From the NCBI GenBank assembly GCA_900551515.1, contig URWH01000006.1, positions 1 to 21,842 on the forward strand: a stretch of 21,842 bases of DNA. Reading direction: 5' to 3'. Of this stretch, positions 1 through 6,943 are shown piece by piece. Each line of letters begins with the position of its first letter. The first letter of the stretch is position 1. The notes under the pieces were generated by a model. It was given only the letters and a program-made list of their open reading frames with translations. It searched no databases and had not been told where the DNA came from. Made by a program: the position numbers and the translations under genes. Source of the stretch: an uncultured Porphyromonadaceae bacterium. Its GTDB lineage: Bacteria; Bacteroidota; Bacteroidia; Bacteroidales; Muribaculaceae.

Positions 1-396
1 ATTTCGTCGCTCACCGCATTCGGGCGGTGTGAGGAAAGTCCGGGCAACACAGAGCATCATATTTCCTAACGGGAAGCTGTCGGCAACGGCAGAGTAGCGT
101 GACAGAAAACAACCGCCGGGATCCGCCGCCTTCGGGTCGACGGCCGGTAAGGGTGAAAAGGCGGGGTAAGAGCCCACCGGATGACATAGCAATATGCCAT
201 GCCGCACGCCTTATGAGTTGCAAAGCCAAGTATACCGGCATTTAAGGGCTGCTCGTCCATTGCCGGGGGGTAGGCTGCTAAAGCCCCGTGGCGACACCGG
301 GCTCAGATAAATGACGAAACGCTATCGGCAACCCTCACTCCGTGGGGAAGTGCCATAGCTGACATAACCCGGCTTATCGTCCGGCTGCACTTTTTT
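1..396 (+). ncRNA. rnpB: RNase P RNA, class A (5' end truncated by window)
   Basis: This is the catalytic RNA of ribonuclease P, which removes the 5' leader from precursor tRNAs. The diagnostic conserved blocks appear in the right order: GAGGAAAGTCCGGGC at 31-45, the GACAGAAAACAACCGCC block near 101-117, GGTAAGGGTGAAAAGGCGGG at 146-165 followed by GGTAAGAGCCCACC, GGGTAGGCTGCT near 269-280, AGATAAATGAC at 305-315, and the 3' core ACATAACCCGGCTTATCG at 363-380. The RNA probably ends at the T-run at 391-396, which follows the distal helix strand. By comparison with the E. coli RNA, about 20-25 bases of the 5' end (P1 and part of P2) lie outside the window. The 3' end is inferred, not exact. engB follows on the same strand. 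Confidence 0.95.
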
Positions 397-426
397 ATTA
401 TCTGACAATCAAACACTCCACGCCAT

Positions 427-1020
427 ATGCTCATCAACAGTGCCCGCTTCGTAGTAAGCAACTCCGACGCAAAGAAATGCCCCGACCACGACATGCATGA
501 ATATGCCTTCATCGGACGATCCAACGTCGGCAAGTCGTCGCTCATCAACATGCTCACCGGACGCAAGGCGCTCGCTATGACCTCGTCAACGCCGGGCAAG
601 ACGATGCTCATCAACCATTTCCTGGTCAACGACAGCTGGTATATCGTCGACCTCCCCGGTTATGGCTATGCCCAGCGCAACAAATCGGCCCGCGACGGCC
701 TGAAAAAGATCATCGAAAACTATATCCTGACGCGCCGGCAGATGACCAATCTCTTCGTGCTCATCGACTCGCGCCTCGCCCCGCAGAAAATCGACATCGA
801 GTTTATCAACTGGCTCGGCGAGCACGAGGTGCCCTTCAGCCTCGTCTTTACAAAGACCGACAAGTTGTCGAAGAGCGCCGCCGCGCGAAACGTCGAAGCC
901 TATTGCAAATACCTCCTCCAGTCGTGGCATGAGCTGCCCCCCGTTTTCGTCACCTCTTCCGAAACCGGACTCGGCCGCGAGCAGCTCCTCGACTACATCT
1001 CCCAGCTCAACGAGCTCTGA
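427..1020 (+). CDS. engB: EngB/YihA/YsxC ribosome-biogenesis GTP-binding protein
   Basis: This is a TRAFAC-class GTPase needed for assembly of the large ribosomal subunit; it acts in the cytosol. All G motifs are visible in the 197-residue product: G1 GRSNVGKS (30-37), a Thr-containing switch I segment STPGKT (54-59), G3 DLPGYGY (75-81), G4 TKTD (142-145) and G5 SSE (177-179). The length matches the family norm of about 195-210 residues. The ATG at 427 begins only about 30 bases after the likely end of the RNase P RNA, so the two may share transcription or the T-run may separate them. Nothing appears broken. The assignment is secure from the motif set; the role is family knowledge. Confidence 0.96.
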   Translation: MLINSARFVVSNSDAKKCPDHDMHEYAFIGRSNVGKSSLINMLTGRKALAMTSSTPGKTMLINHFLVNDSWYIVDLPGYGYAQRNKSARDGLKKIIENYILTRRQMTNLFVLIDSRLAPQKIDIEFINWLGEHEVPFSLVFTKTDKLSKSAAARNVEAYCKYLLQSWHELPPVFVTSSETGLGREQLLDYISQLNEL

Positions 1021-1223
1021 TCCTCCCCGCCGCCTCTCCTCTCGTTTGTTGGCGAGGGCGGTTAGAGGGGATGGCTGTTCAGCGGTTGGATCCGTTGATA
1101 AGAGTCTTTGATATTTCTCTTGCCTGGCATGGATGAAATGCGCGGTCGAAAGCTTCGGTCGGTAAACTTTCGCAGGCTCCGGGATGTTTAATGTGAAAGT
1201 GAAACCAAATAATATTAGATCAA

Positions 1224-1400
1224 ATGGACTCTAAACGTAAATGCGGATGCCGCAAAAATAGCAATGCAAACGAAGTGAACACCGGCGCCCAGACATATTC
1301 GGGCGTAGCCATCGACAAGGCCGACGACGACAAGACCAACCCGCAGCTCGTCAAGGAGCGCACAGCCACCATCAACAACAATCCCCGCAACGACGACTGA
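1224..1400 (+). CDS. Small hypothetical protein, 58 residues, N-terminal Cys pair
   Basis: I do not recognise this gene. The reading frame begins at an ATG after an AT-rich leader and ends in TGA. Its product starts MDSKRKCGCRKNSNANE and finishes NNNPRNDD. The N-terminus carries a basic CGC pair (K-C-G-C-R-K); the rest is hydrophilic, rich in Asp, Asn, Lys and Thr, with no membrane segment or signal peptide, so it is probably cytosolic and partly disordered. Third codon positions favour C and G as in the neighbouring genes, which supports real coding. It stands alone between engB and the RSH gene, with about 200 non-coding bases before it and a perfect inverted repeat after it. The Cys pair could bind metal, but that is speculation. 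Confidence 0.6.
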   Translation: MDSKRKCGCRKNSNANEVNTGAQTYSGVAIDKADDDKTNPQLVKERTATINNNPRNDD

Positions 1401-1441
1401 CACCAATCAGCCCCCGGTGTGGGGATACCGATAAGCATTTC

Positions 1442-1480
1442 ACGAGCCGTGTTGTTACAAATCATCGCAACACGGCTCGT
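1442..1480 (+). terminator. Perfect 13-bp inverted repeat after the small gene (possible terminator)
   Basis: ACGAGCCGTGTTG (1442-1454) is repeated in perfect reverse complement at 1468-1480, with a 13-base loop. It lies 41 bases after the stop of the 58-residue gene and just before the RSH promoter. A terminator is the obvious reading from position, but the tail is AAAAATTTG with only three Ts, so the usual T-run is missing. It could instead be a protein-binding palindrome acting on the promoter that starts six bases later. Confidence 0.45.
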
Positions 1481-1485
1481 AAAAA

Positions 1486-1517
1486 TTTGTATGTGAGCGC
1501 GATTTTAGATAAATTTG
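1486..1517 (+). promoter_or_regulatory. Bacteroidota-type promoter for the RSH gene
   Basis: A -33 box TTTG (1486-1489) is followed after 20 bases by TAAATTTG (1510-1517), a full match to the TAnnTTTG -7 box known from Bacteroides. This predicts a start near 1523 and a leader of roughly 33 bases before the ATG at 1557. The promoter abuts the perfect palindrome at 1442-1480. Confidence 0.7.
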
Positions 1518-1556
1518 CCATAAAAATCATCGCAATACGCAGTTTCTTAACGAAAG

Positions 1557-3764
1557 ATGGGTGAAACAAAGCTTAAAATCAACGATATCGCCGGAGCCTA
1601 CCGCTCGCTGCTGACAGAAACCGGACAGTTGTTCGGGGATGCCGACCGGCAAAGCATTAAATCAATGATTCGGCGCTACCGCAGTGCCGATTCCGGAGGC
1701 CATACGGCCGATATTGAGGGCGTCGACCGGCTGTGGCGCAGTCTGGCGACGGCCGCCGAACTCTCCCGCAGCATCGCGCCCGACCGCAACATGGTGAGCG
1801 CCATACTCTATTTCCCGCTCTATCAGGCGGGGCTGGCAACGGCCGCCGACATTACGGCAGGCGCCGAGGCCGACGTTGCCACGCTCGTCGAAGGGCTGGC
1901 GAAGGTGCAGGAGCTTTATTCGCGTCACGGCGTTGTTGCCTCGGAAAACTTCCGCAACCTGATGCTTACGCTCGCACGCGACATCCGCGTGGTGATCATA
2001 ATGATCGTCGACCGTCTGGTGGTGATGCGCGCCATCAACCATCATCCCGATGAAGAGATGGTGCGGAAGACGGCCATGGAGTCGAACTATCTTTACGCTC
2101 CGCTGGCTCACCGTCTGGGATTATACAAGATCAAAGGCGAGCTTGAGGACCTGTCGCTGAAATATACCAACCGCGAGATGTTCACCCGCATAGCCACCAA
2201 GCTCAACGCCACCAAGCGCAGCCGCGACGCCTATATCGAATCGTTTATCCGCCCGGTGAAGGAGGCGCTCGAGCGTCAGGGCTTGAAATTCGAAATAAAA
2301 GGCCGTACCAAATCCATCTATTCCATCTGGAACAAGATGATGAAGCAGCACAATGACGTGGAGCAGATCTATGATCTGTTTGCGATACGCATCATTCTCG
2401 ATGTTGACCGCGAGCATGAGAAGAGCCAGTGCTGGACCACCTATTCGATTGTCACCGACATGTATCAGCCCAACCCGACGCGATTGAAAGACTGGCTGTC
2501 GGTGCCGAAAAGCAACGGCTACGAGTCGCTGCACATCACGGTGCTCGGCCCGCAGGACAAATGGGTGGAAGTGCAGATACGCTCCCGACGCATGGACGAG
2601 ATAGCCGAGACCGGCGTGGCCGCCCACTGGAAATACAAGGGCATCAAGAGCGAAAACGACCTGGATGCATGGATGAACCACGTGCGCGACATCCTCGAGG
2701 ATGCCGATGCAAGCCCGATGGGACTGATGCGCAATCTCAACATGGATCTCTACAGCAAGGAAGTGTTCGTGTTCACTCCGCGCGGCGATCTCTACAAGCT
2801 TCCGCTCGGGGCGACGCTTCTCGATTTCGCCTTCCAGATCCATTCACGCCTCGGATGCAGCTGCACCGGCGGACGCGTCAACGGGCGCAGCTGCCGCATC
2901 AACTACAAGCTGAAGAGCGGCGACACCGTGGAAGTGCTCACATCGTCGACACAGCAGCCAAAACTCGACTGGCTCTCAATGGTGGTGACCACCAAAGCCA
3001 GAAACAAGATACGTCAGGCCGTAAACGAAATTAGCAACCGCCGCGCCGAGCTGGCCAAAGAGAAGCTGCAGCGGCGCTTCAAGAACCGCAAGATCGAGAC
3101 GGAAGAGAGCCTCATGATGAAGGTGATAAAGAAACTCGGGTTTAAGACCGTCACCGAATTCTATAATGCGATCGCCGACGAGCAGATCGACGTCAACGAC
3201 GTCATAACTACCTACGAGAGCCTTGAGGCGCCGGCAGAAAGCGCCACCGAGACGCGTTCGGCCGAGGAATTCACATATCAGGGACCCGCGCAGGAAGATA
3301 CCACGGGGAGCAGCGATGACGTGCTGGTGATAGGCGACGGCGTGAAAGGCGTCAACTATAAGCTTGCCAAATGCTGCAACCCGATCTACGGCGACGACGT
3401 GTTCGGGTTCATATCATCGGAGGGCGTCATCAAGATCCACCGCCGCCAGTGCCCCAACGCGCCGCATATCCTCGAGCGCTATCCCTACCGCACCATCAAC
3501 ACCCGCTGGTCGGGCAAGGCAGGGTCGCATTTCGTGTCGACGCTGAGCGTCGTTGGCACGGACGATATCGGCATCGTGACCAACATCACGTCGATCATTA
3601 CCAAAGAGAGCCGCTCGTCGCTCCGCAGCATTTCCATCGATTCGCACGACGGCCTGTTTCACGGCTATCTCGTGGTGGGCGTAGAGAGCAAGCGTGTGCT
3701 CGACGATCTTATTAAAAAAATATCCACCGTTAAAGGCGTAAAAAATGTTCAGCGAACCAATTAA
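1557..3764 (+). CDS. RelA/SpoT homologue (RSH), ppGpp synthetase with degenerate hydrolase domain
   Basis: This cytosolic stringent-response enzyme makes (p)ppGpp from ATP and GDP/GTP. The 735-residue product has the full RSH order: N-terminal HD-type region (about 50-190), synthetase domain (about 240-360, with GRTKSIYSIWNKM at 249-261 and YESLH at 322-326), TGS domain (about 402-463), a Cys-rich segment (AKCCNP, 605-610, and C632) and a C-terminal ACT domain (about 660-735). In the hydrolase region the hallmark HD pair of the usual LLHDxxEDT motif is replaced: the aligned stretch reads SAILYFPLYQ (81-90). Hydrolysis is therefore probably lost. The synthetase retains RLKD (309-312), the RxKD type seen in Rel/SpoT and not the ExDD of proteobacterial RelA. 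The lipoprotein gene overlaps its end by 20 bases. Whether to call it relA is a naming choice. Confidence 0.92.
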   Translation: MGETKLKINDIAGAYRSLLTETGQLFGDADRQSIKSMIRRYRSADSGGHTADIEGVDRLWRSLATAAELSRSIAPDRNMVSAILYFPLYQAGLATAADITAGAEADVATLVEGLAKVQELYSRHGVVASENFRNLMLTLARDIRVVIIMIVDRLVVMRAINHHPDEEMVRKTAMESNYLYAPLAHRLGLYKIKGELEDLSLKYTNREMFTRIATKLNATKRSRDAYIESFIRPVKEALERQGLKFEIKGRTKSIYSIWNKMMKQHNDVEQIYDLFAIRIILDVDREHEKSQCWTTYSIVTDMYQPNPTRLKDWLSVPKSNGYESLHITVLGPQDKWVEVQIRSRRMDEIAETGVAAHWKYKGIKSENDLDAWMNHVRDILEDADASPMGLMRNLNMDLYSKEVFVFTPRGDLYKLPLGATLLDFAFQIHSRLGCSCTGGRVNGRSCRINYKLKSGDTVEVLTSSTQQPKLDWLSMVVTTKARNKIRQAVNEISNRRAELAKEKLQRRFKNRKIETEESLMMKVIKKLGFKTVTEFYNAIADEQIDVNDVITTYESLEAPAESATETRSAEEFTYQGPAQEDTTGSSDDVLVIGDGVKGVNYKLAKCCNPIYGDDVFGFISSEGVIKIHRRQCPNAPHILERYPYRTINTRWSGKAGSHFVSTLSVVGTDDIGIVTNITSIITKESRSSLRSISIDSHDGLFHGYLVVGVESKRVLDDLIKKISTVKGVKNVQRTN

Positions 3765-4584
3765 ACCCCTTCTCCTCGCCGCGATCGGACTTTCCGTGCT
3801 TGCCGGTTGCTCATCCGACAAATCAAAAGAGTCCGAACAGCAGGCCGCGCAGCTGTTGAGCGAATCGCGCGAATGTTTCGAAACGGGACGCTATGAAGAG
3901 GCGCTCCGTCTGCTCGACTCGATCGACCGGTCGTTGCCCGGAGCGTTAAAAACACGGAAAGAGGCGTCGCAATTCCGTCCCGAGGTGCTGGAGCGACACA
4001 CGGCCCGCCAATTGTCGCTTACCGACAGCCTCATGACTGTCAACTCAATCCTCGGCGACTCGCTTCGCAGCCTGGTGGAATACGTGTCAAACCCCATTGA
4101 AGGCTATTATGCCGTGAAAGGTGAGGGCGCGACGAATGTGAGGGATAAAGCCGGACTGCATTGCCGCGTGTCGGCCGACTATCATTTCTACATTGTTGCC
4201 ACATCGGCGGGCGGCCGCAACGCTACGGCCGTGCAGCTGTCGGCCGGCGGCAAGAGCGTGCGCAGCAATGACGTGCCTTACGACGGCGAGCGCAATTGCC
4301 GGACCGGTGCAGGCATGTCGATCACATTCACCGAAGCCGAGAGTGCGCCCCTGGCTGATTTCATAGAGAAAATTGCGGCGGCCGGCAATACGGTCGAGAT
4401 GGCGTTTTTAGACAACGGACGGCCGGTGAGCACGCTGACGCTCACGCCGGAGCAGCTGCGCTCGGCCGCGATCATTTCCGGCTTCAGCCGTGCGGTGCGA
4501 AACGACAAGAAGTACCGCATCGAGAAACAGCGTCTGCAAAGCCAGCTTGAGATTGCCCGCCAGCAGATAGCCAATGCTCATTGA
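3745..4584 (+). CDS. Hypothetical lipoprotein, 279 residues
   Basis: The N-terminus is a clear type II signal peptide: a hydrophobic segment (9-19) followed by lipobox LAGC with the lipidated Cys at 22, so the mature protein is membrane-anchored and periplasmic or surface-exposed. After it comes a short helical stretch with TPR-like spacing (AAQLLSESRECFETGRYEEA, 34-53), then a region without any motif I know, and a charged helical C-terminus (about 252-277) that could form a coiled coil. The start codon lies inside the 3' end of the RSH gene, a 20-base overlap, so it is probably translated from the same transcript. A link to the stringent response is suggested only by position. After its stop comes the 13-bp repeat tract next to the IS element. 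Function unknown. Confidence 0.85.
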   Translation: MFSEPIKPLLLAAIGLSVLAGCSSDKSKESEQQAAQLLSESRECFETGRYEEALRLLDSIDRSLPGALKTRKEASQFRPEVLERHTARQLSLTDSLMTVNSILGDSLRSLVEYVSNPIEGYYAVKGEGATNVRDKAGLHCRVSADYHFYIVATSAGGRNATAVQLSAGGKSVRSNDVPYDGERNCRTGAGMSITFTEAESAPLADFIEKIAAAGNTVEMAFLDNGRPVSTLTLTPEQLRSAAIISGFSRAVRNDKKYRIEKQRLQSQLEIARQQIANAH

Positions 4585-4593
4585 TTCATAGAA

Positions 4594-4632
4594 CCGACTC
4601 TTGTGTCCGGCTCCTAATCCCGGCTCTTAGAG
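4594..4632. repeat. Three tandem degenerate 13-bp units abutting the IS left end
   Basis: CCGACTCTTGTGT (4594-4606), CCGGCTCCTAATC (4607-4619) and CCGGCTCTTAGAG (4620-4632) follow one another in exact 13-base phase; the next CCGGTTC falls inside the IS terminal repeat. The CCGGCTC just outside the IS is the reverse complement of the IS tip GAGCCGG, so the junction reads as a palindrome (4620-4636). Confidence 0.55.
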
Positions 4633-4662
4633 CCGGTTCGACAATATATGTTAACGGCCAGG
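4630..4662 (+). repeat. IS left terminal inverted repeat (33 bp)
   Basis: It begins GAGCCGGTTCGACAATATAT and ends GGCCAGG, and is the exact reverse complement of 5720-5752. Confidence 0.92.
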
Positions 4663-4756
4663 TCGCATAGCTTGAGGTGATTTTGGTCATGCGAAGATGG
4701 AGCGTACTTGATGTACGCGACTGATGAGCAGGGGCAAAAGCGCCCAAGATATGCGA
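4663..4756 (+). other. Left subterminal stem-loop of the IS
   Basis: TCGCATA (4663-4669) pairs with TATGCGA (4750-4756), extended inward by CTTG (4671-4674) with CAAG (4745-4748). The apex is a perfect GCGTAC-TTGAT-GTACGC hairpin (4702-4718), and the arms between show scattered further pairing. It lies between the terminal repeat and the box GCGAGGGTAATATTC (4758-4772). It may block read-through transcripts from entering the transposase gene, as known for some other IS families; that role is inferred here. Confidence 0.6.
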
Positions 4757-4833
4757 TGCGAGGGTAATATTCAACGCTGCTTTATGCGATATCTGATCTG
4801 ATATTGTTATACATTGACAAGTTATCAGATAAT

Positions 4834-5574
4834 ATGAGGATTAAATTCAACAAACGGCAGCGTAGGCTGATAAAATCGGCATTGTCACCATTTCAGAAAC
4901 GCGCGAAGGTGGATTTGTATAAAGTATTTACAGCATTGGCATACCTGATCCGCACAGGCTGCCAATGGAAAATGCTGCCATCTTATTACCCCAAGCCGTC
5001 AACGGTATATTACCATTTCCGTACATGGTGCGAGGCAGGACAGCCAATACGTATTCTGAAACATCTTGTCAGAGAGCGGCGTAAAAGTCTTGGCCGAACA
5101 CTTTATCCTACAGTAGCCGTCGTTGACAGTCAGAGCGTGCGCTCAGCCTGTGCGCAATCACAGAAAGGTATCGATGGTTTCAAGAGGATAAAGGGCATAA
5201 AGAGGCAGATACTTGTCGACAGCAACGGCTACCCCATGCTCGCTGACGTCACCACCGCAAATATCCATGATTCAAAGGGTCTGCGCAACATTCTGTCTGA
5301 GCTACGATTGAATTATCCATCAATAGCTCTGATAAAGGCTGATTTGGGATACCGGGGCTCCGAAACAGCCGGTGCCGGAGTAATTTTTGAGAGCGTAAAA
5401 TCAAATTTCGGCACATCAGAATTCAAGCCGCTGTCAGGGAGGTGGGTTGTAGAACGTACAAACTCGTGGCTGGAAAACTTTCGCCGTCTGTGCCGCAACT
5501 ATGAACGCTACCTGTTTACAGCAAGAGCAATGACATATCTCGCCTGCATTCTGTTCATGCTCAGGTATATCTGA
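4834..5574 (+). CDS. IS5-family DDE transposase
   Basis: The enzyme cuts and joins the IS ends. The 246-residue product has an N-terminal DNA-binding domain of the DUF4096 type (about 10-85, with YLIRTGCQWKMLP at 37-49) and a DDE catalytic domain. The acidic triad is visible as D98 in VVDSQSV, D170 in KADLGYRG and E207 in WVVERTNSWLENFRR, the last with the family's typical spacing to its Arg-rich helix. The ATG at 4834 is preferred over an in-frame TTG thirty bases upstream because the family sequence begins with the basic MRIKFNKRQRRLIK stretch. The gene is in one frame with no programmed frameshift, and the length is normal for the ISL2/IS1031 groups. Codon choice is visibly more AT-rich than in the neighbouring genes, as expected for a mobile element. 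Confidence 0.93.
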   Translation: MRIKFNKRQRRLIKSALSPFQKRAKVDLYKVFTALAYLIRTGCQWKMLPSYYPKPSTVYYHFRTWCEAGQPIRILKHLVRERRKSLGRTLYPTVAVVDSQSVRSACAQSQKGIDGFKRIKGIKRQILVDSNGYPMLADVTTANIHDSKGLRNILSELRLNYPSIALIKADLGYRGSETAGAGVIFESVKSNFGTSEFKPLSGRWVVERTNSWLENFRRLCRNYERYLFTARAMTYLACILFMLRYI

Positions 5575-5623
5575 TTCTGATTTCTTCAATTAATCCTTCG
5601 CACGTCGAAAATTACCCTCGCCT

Positions 5624-5719
5624 CGGTCAATCGCCGTGCATCTTTGTCCGCTTGTATCGGTCACAATGGAGCCCCATTGCTCCCTCACTGCGCGAACAAA
5701 TCTGCACGACGATTGACCG
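5624..5719 (+). other. Right subterminal stem-loop of the IS
   Basis: CGGTCAATCG (5624-5633) pairs with CGATTGACCG (5710-5719); after one mismatch, CGTGCA (5635-5640) pairs with TGCACG (5703-5708), and further in TTTGT pairs with ACAAA. An inner hairpin CAATGG-AGCC-CCATTG sits at 5664-5679. On the outer side is the terminal repeat; on the inner side is the reverse complement of GCGAGGGTAATTTTC (about 5607-5621), nearly the same box that borders the left stem-loop. Confidence 0.65.
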
Positions 5720-5752
5720 CCTGGCCGTTAACATATATTGTCGAACCGGCTC
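5720..5752 (-). repeat. IS right terminal inverted repeat (33 bp)
   Basis: It is the exact reverse complement of 4630-4662 and is followed by TTA, matching the TTA left of the element. Confidence 0.92.
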
Positions 5753-6943
5753 TTAGCGCCACACCGACAGACGTGCCATGCTCTGCGCTCTTTTGCGCTG
5801 AGCCTCGAGATATGCGGCCTGCGCATTGAGGAAATATTCGGCACGGCTGAAATAGTCGAGTATGGAGATCTGCCCGGCATTCAGAGCCTTCGACAGCAGA
5901 CGCATATTGTCCTTGTCGCTGAGCACGGTGCTGTACTCGCGCAATTCGTTGTCGAGCTGAAGAATGATTTTATAGTCCCGGGTGATCTGCGACTCGGCAG
6001 CGAGGCGCGATGCCTCGCTTTCGGCCTGCAGGGCGAGCTGCTGTGCTTCGGCTGCCGGTATTTTCTTGCGGTTGGAGAACACGGGCAGCGTCAGGCCTAC
6101 GCTGAGGCCGTTGAAATGGTCGCCGATCTCATATTCATGGTTGTAGCCGATGCTGAAGCCCGGCAGATAGCTGCGGCGGAGTGTGCTGATGCGCAGCTGT
6201 TCGGCCCGGCTCAAGGCATCGTTGTAGCGGATGACCGGATTGTTTTCGGCTGCCGATTCGATGTATGAATCGAGCGGGAGGAGGGGAGTGTCGGGGAAGT
6301 CGGTGAGAGCGGCTGTCAGATTCTTGCAGTCGGCGCCGCCGTTAAGCGCTTTCAGCGTGGCTGTAGCCTCCGTCAAACCGCTGACGGCTTCGTTGAGCGA
6401 GCGTGAGGCCTCGATGCGCTGAAGCTTGATGATGTTAAGGTCGAGGATCGACACCTCGCCACGGTCGAGGCCACGGTTTGACACTGCGATCATCGAATCA
6501 ATGCGGTCGAGCATGTCTTGGTGAAGGTCAACGAGCTTTTTCTGATAGACGAGGTCGACCAGCGCCTCGGCGATTTGCAGACGCATTTCGGATGCCTGCA
6601 CGTCGGACTGAAGTCTTAGCGCCTCGGCTTCGGCGTTCATTCTGCGGGCACGCACAGAGTAGACGCCCGGCCATTCGAAACTCTGAGTGACGCCGATGCT
6701 CCATTTGTTCCCGATTCCTTCCTGATCCCATTGGTGAGTGAAATCGAGCTCAGGGTCGGCAAGATTGTTGTCGGAGGCAATCGCCTTTATTTCGCCCTCG
6801 GTTTTCAGACGTCCGGCATGGAGGTCGGGATTGTTGGCGGCAATGCTGTCGACAATCGTGTTGAAATCGACTGACTGAGCAGATAAACAATTACTGCCAA
6901 GGAGGATAATAGCGAAAAGAGGAATAATGGATTTAATCTTCAT
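5753..6943 (-). CDS. CusC/TolC-family outer-membrane efflux channel
   Basis: This is the outer-membrane duct of a tripartite metal-efflux pump. The product has a signal peptide (1-22, cut after LSA) and two repeats of long amphipathic helices with short strands, typical of the OEP fold. Landmarks include LHAGRLKTEGEIKA near residue 41, EARRMNAEAEALRLQ-type helices near 100, and the C-terminal helix ending in SMARLSVWR. At 396 residues it is on the short side for the family, similar to CzcC-like members. Its start overlaps the end of the RND pump gene by four bases (ATGA), showing translational coupling. The TAA stop is exactly the TTA target site of the neighbouring IS, so the protein was not truncated. 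Metal specificity cannot be read from this protein. Confidence 0.93.
   Translation of the reverse strand: MKIKSIIPLFAIILLGSNCLSAQSVDFNTIVDSIAANNPDLHAGRLKTEGEIKAIASDNNLADPELDFTHQWDQEGIGNKWSIGVTQSFEWPGVYSVRARRMNAEAEALRLQSDVQASEMRLQIAEALVDLVYQKKLVDLHQDMLDRIDSMIAVSNRGLDRGEVSILDLNIIKLQRIEASRSLNEAVSGLTEATATLKALNGGADCKNLTAALTDFPDTPLLPLDSYIESAAENNPVIRYNDALSRAEQLRISTLRRSYLPGFSIGYNHEYEIGDHFNGLSVGLTLPVFSNRKKIPAAEAQQLALQAESEASRLAAESQITRDYKIILQLDNELREYSTVLSDKDNMRLLSKALNAGQISILDYFSRAEYFLNAQAAYLEAQRKRAQSMARLSVWR

Larger units (their letters stand above)
4630..5752 (+). mobile_element. Complete IS5-family insertion sequence, about 1.12 kb
   Basis: The element is bounded by 33-bp perfect inverted repeats, 4630-4662 (GAGCCGGTTCGACAATATAT...) and 5720-5752. 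It is flanked by TTA on both sides (4627-4629 and 5753-5755), which fits the TNA target duplication of the ISL2/IS1031 groups of IS5. The wider identity CTTAG on both sides means a 4- or 5-bp duplication with slightly shorter repeats is also possible. One uninterrupted transposase gene lies inside. Intact ends, perfect repeats and an undisturbed transposase suggest a recent, potentially active insertion. The right-hand TTA is the reverse complement of the TAA stop codon of the neighbouring efflux gene. Confidence 0.93.

Noticed and set aside
361..376. Apparent base change in the RNase P core (ACATAA in place of ACAGAA)
   Set aside because: This position is known to vary in the conserved block, and the surrounding bases are intact, so it is not taken as a defect.
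1021..1223. Possible promoter or terminator between engB and the small gene
   Set aside because: I found only an imperfect hairpin (CTCTCG/CGAGGG near 1036-1060) and a TTTG near 1110 without a proper TAnnTTTG at the right distance; nothing convincing.
2121..2843. Long minus-strand open frame (240 codons) opposite the RSH gene
   Set aside because: It lies wholly within a confident plus-strand gene, and its protein shows no domain or family resemblance; long antisense frames are expected in GC-rich coding sequence.
5575..5719. Second gene in the right part of the IS
   Set aside because: Short frames here are interrupted and the stretch is better explained by the subterminal stem-loop; no conserved passenger gene is visible.
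5738..6268. Plus-strand open frame of 176 codons opposite the efflux channel gene
   Set aside because: It overlaps the IS end and the confident channel gene, and the translation has no recognisable fold or motif.
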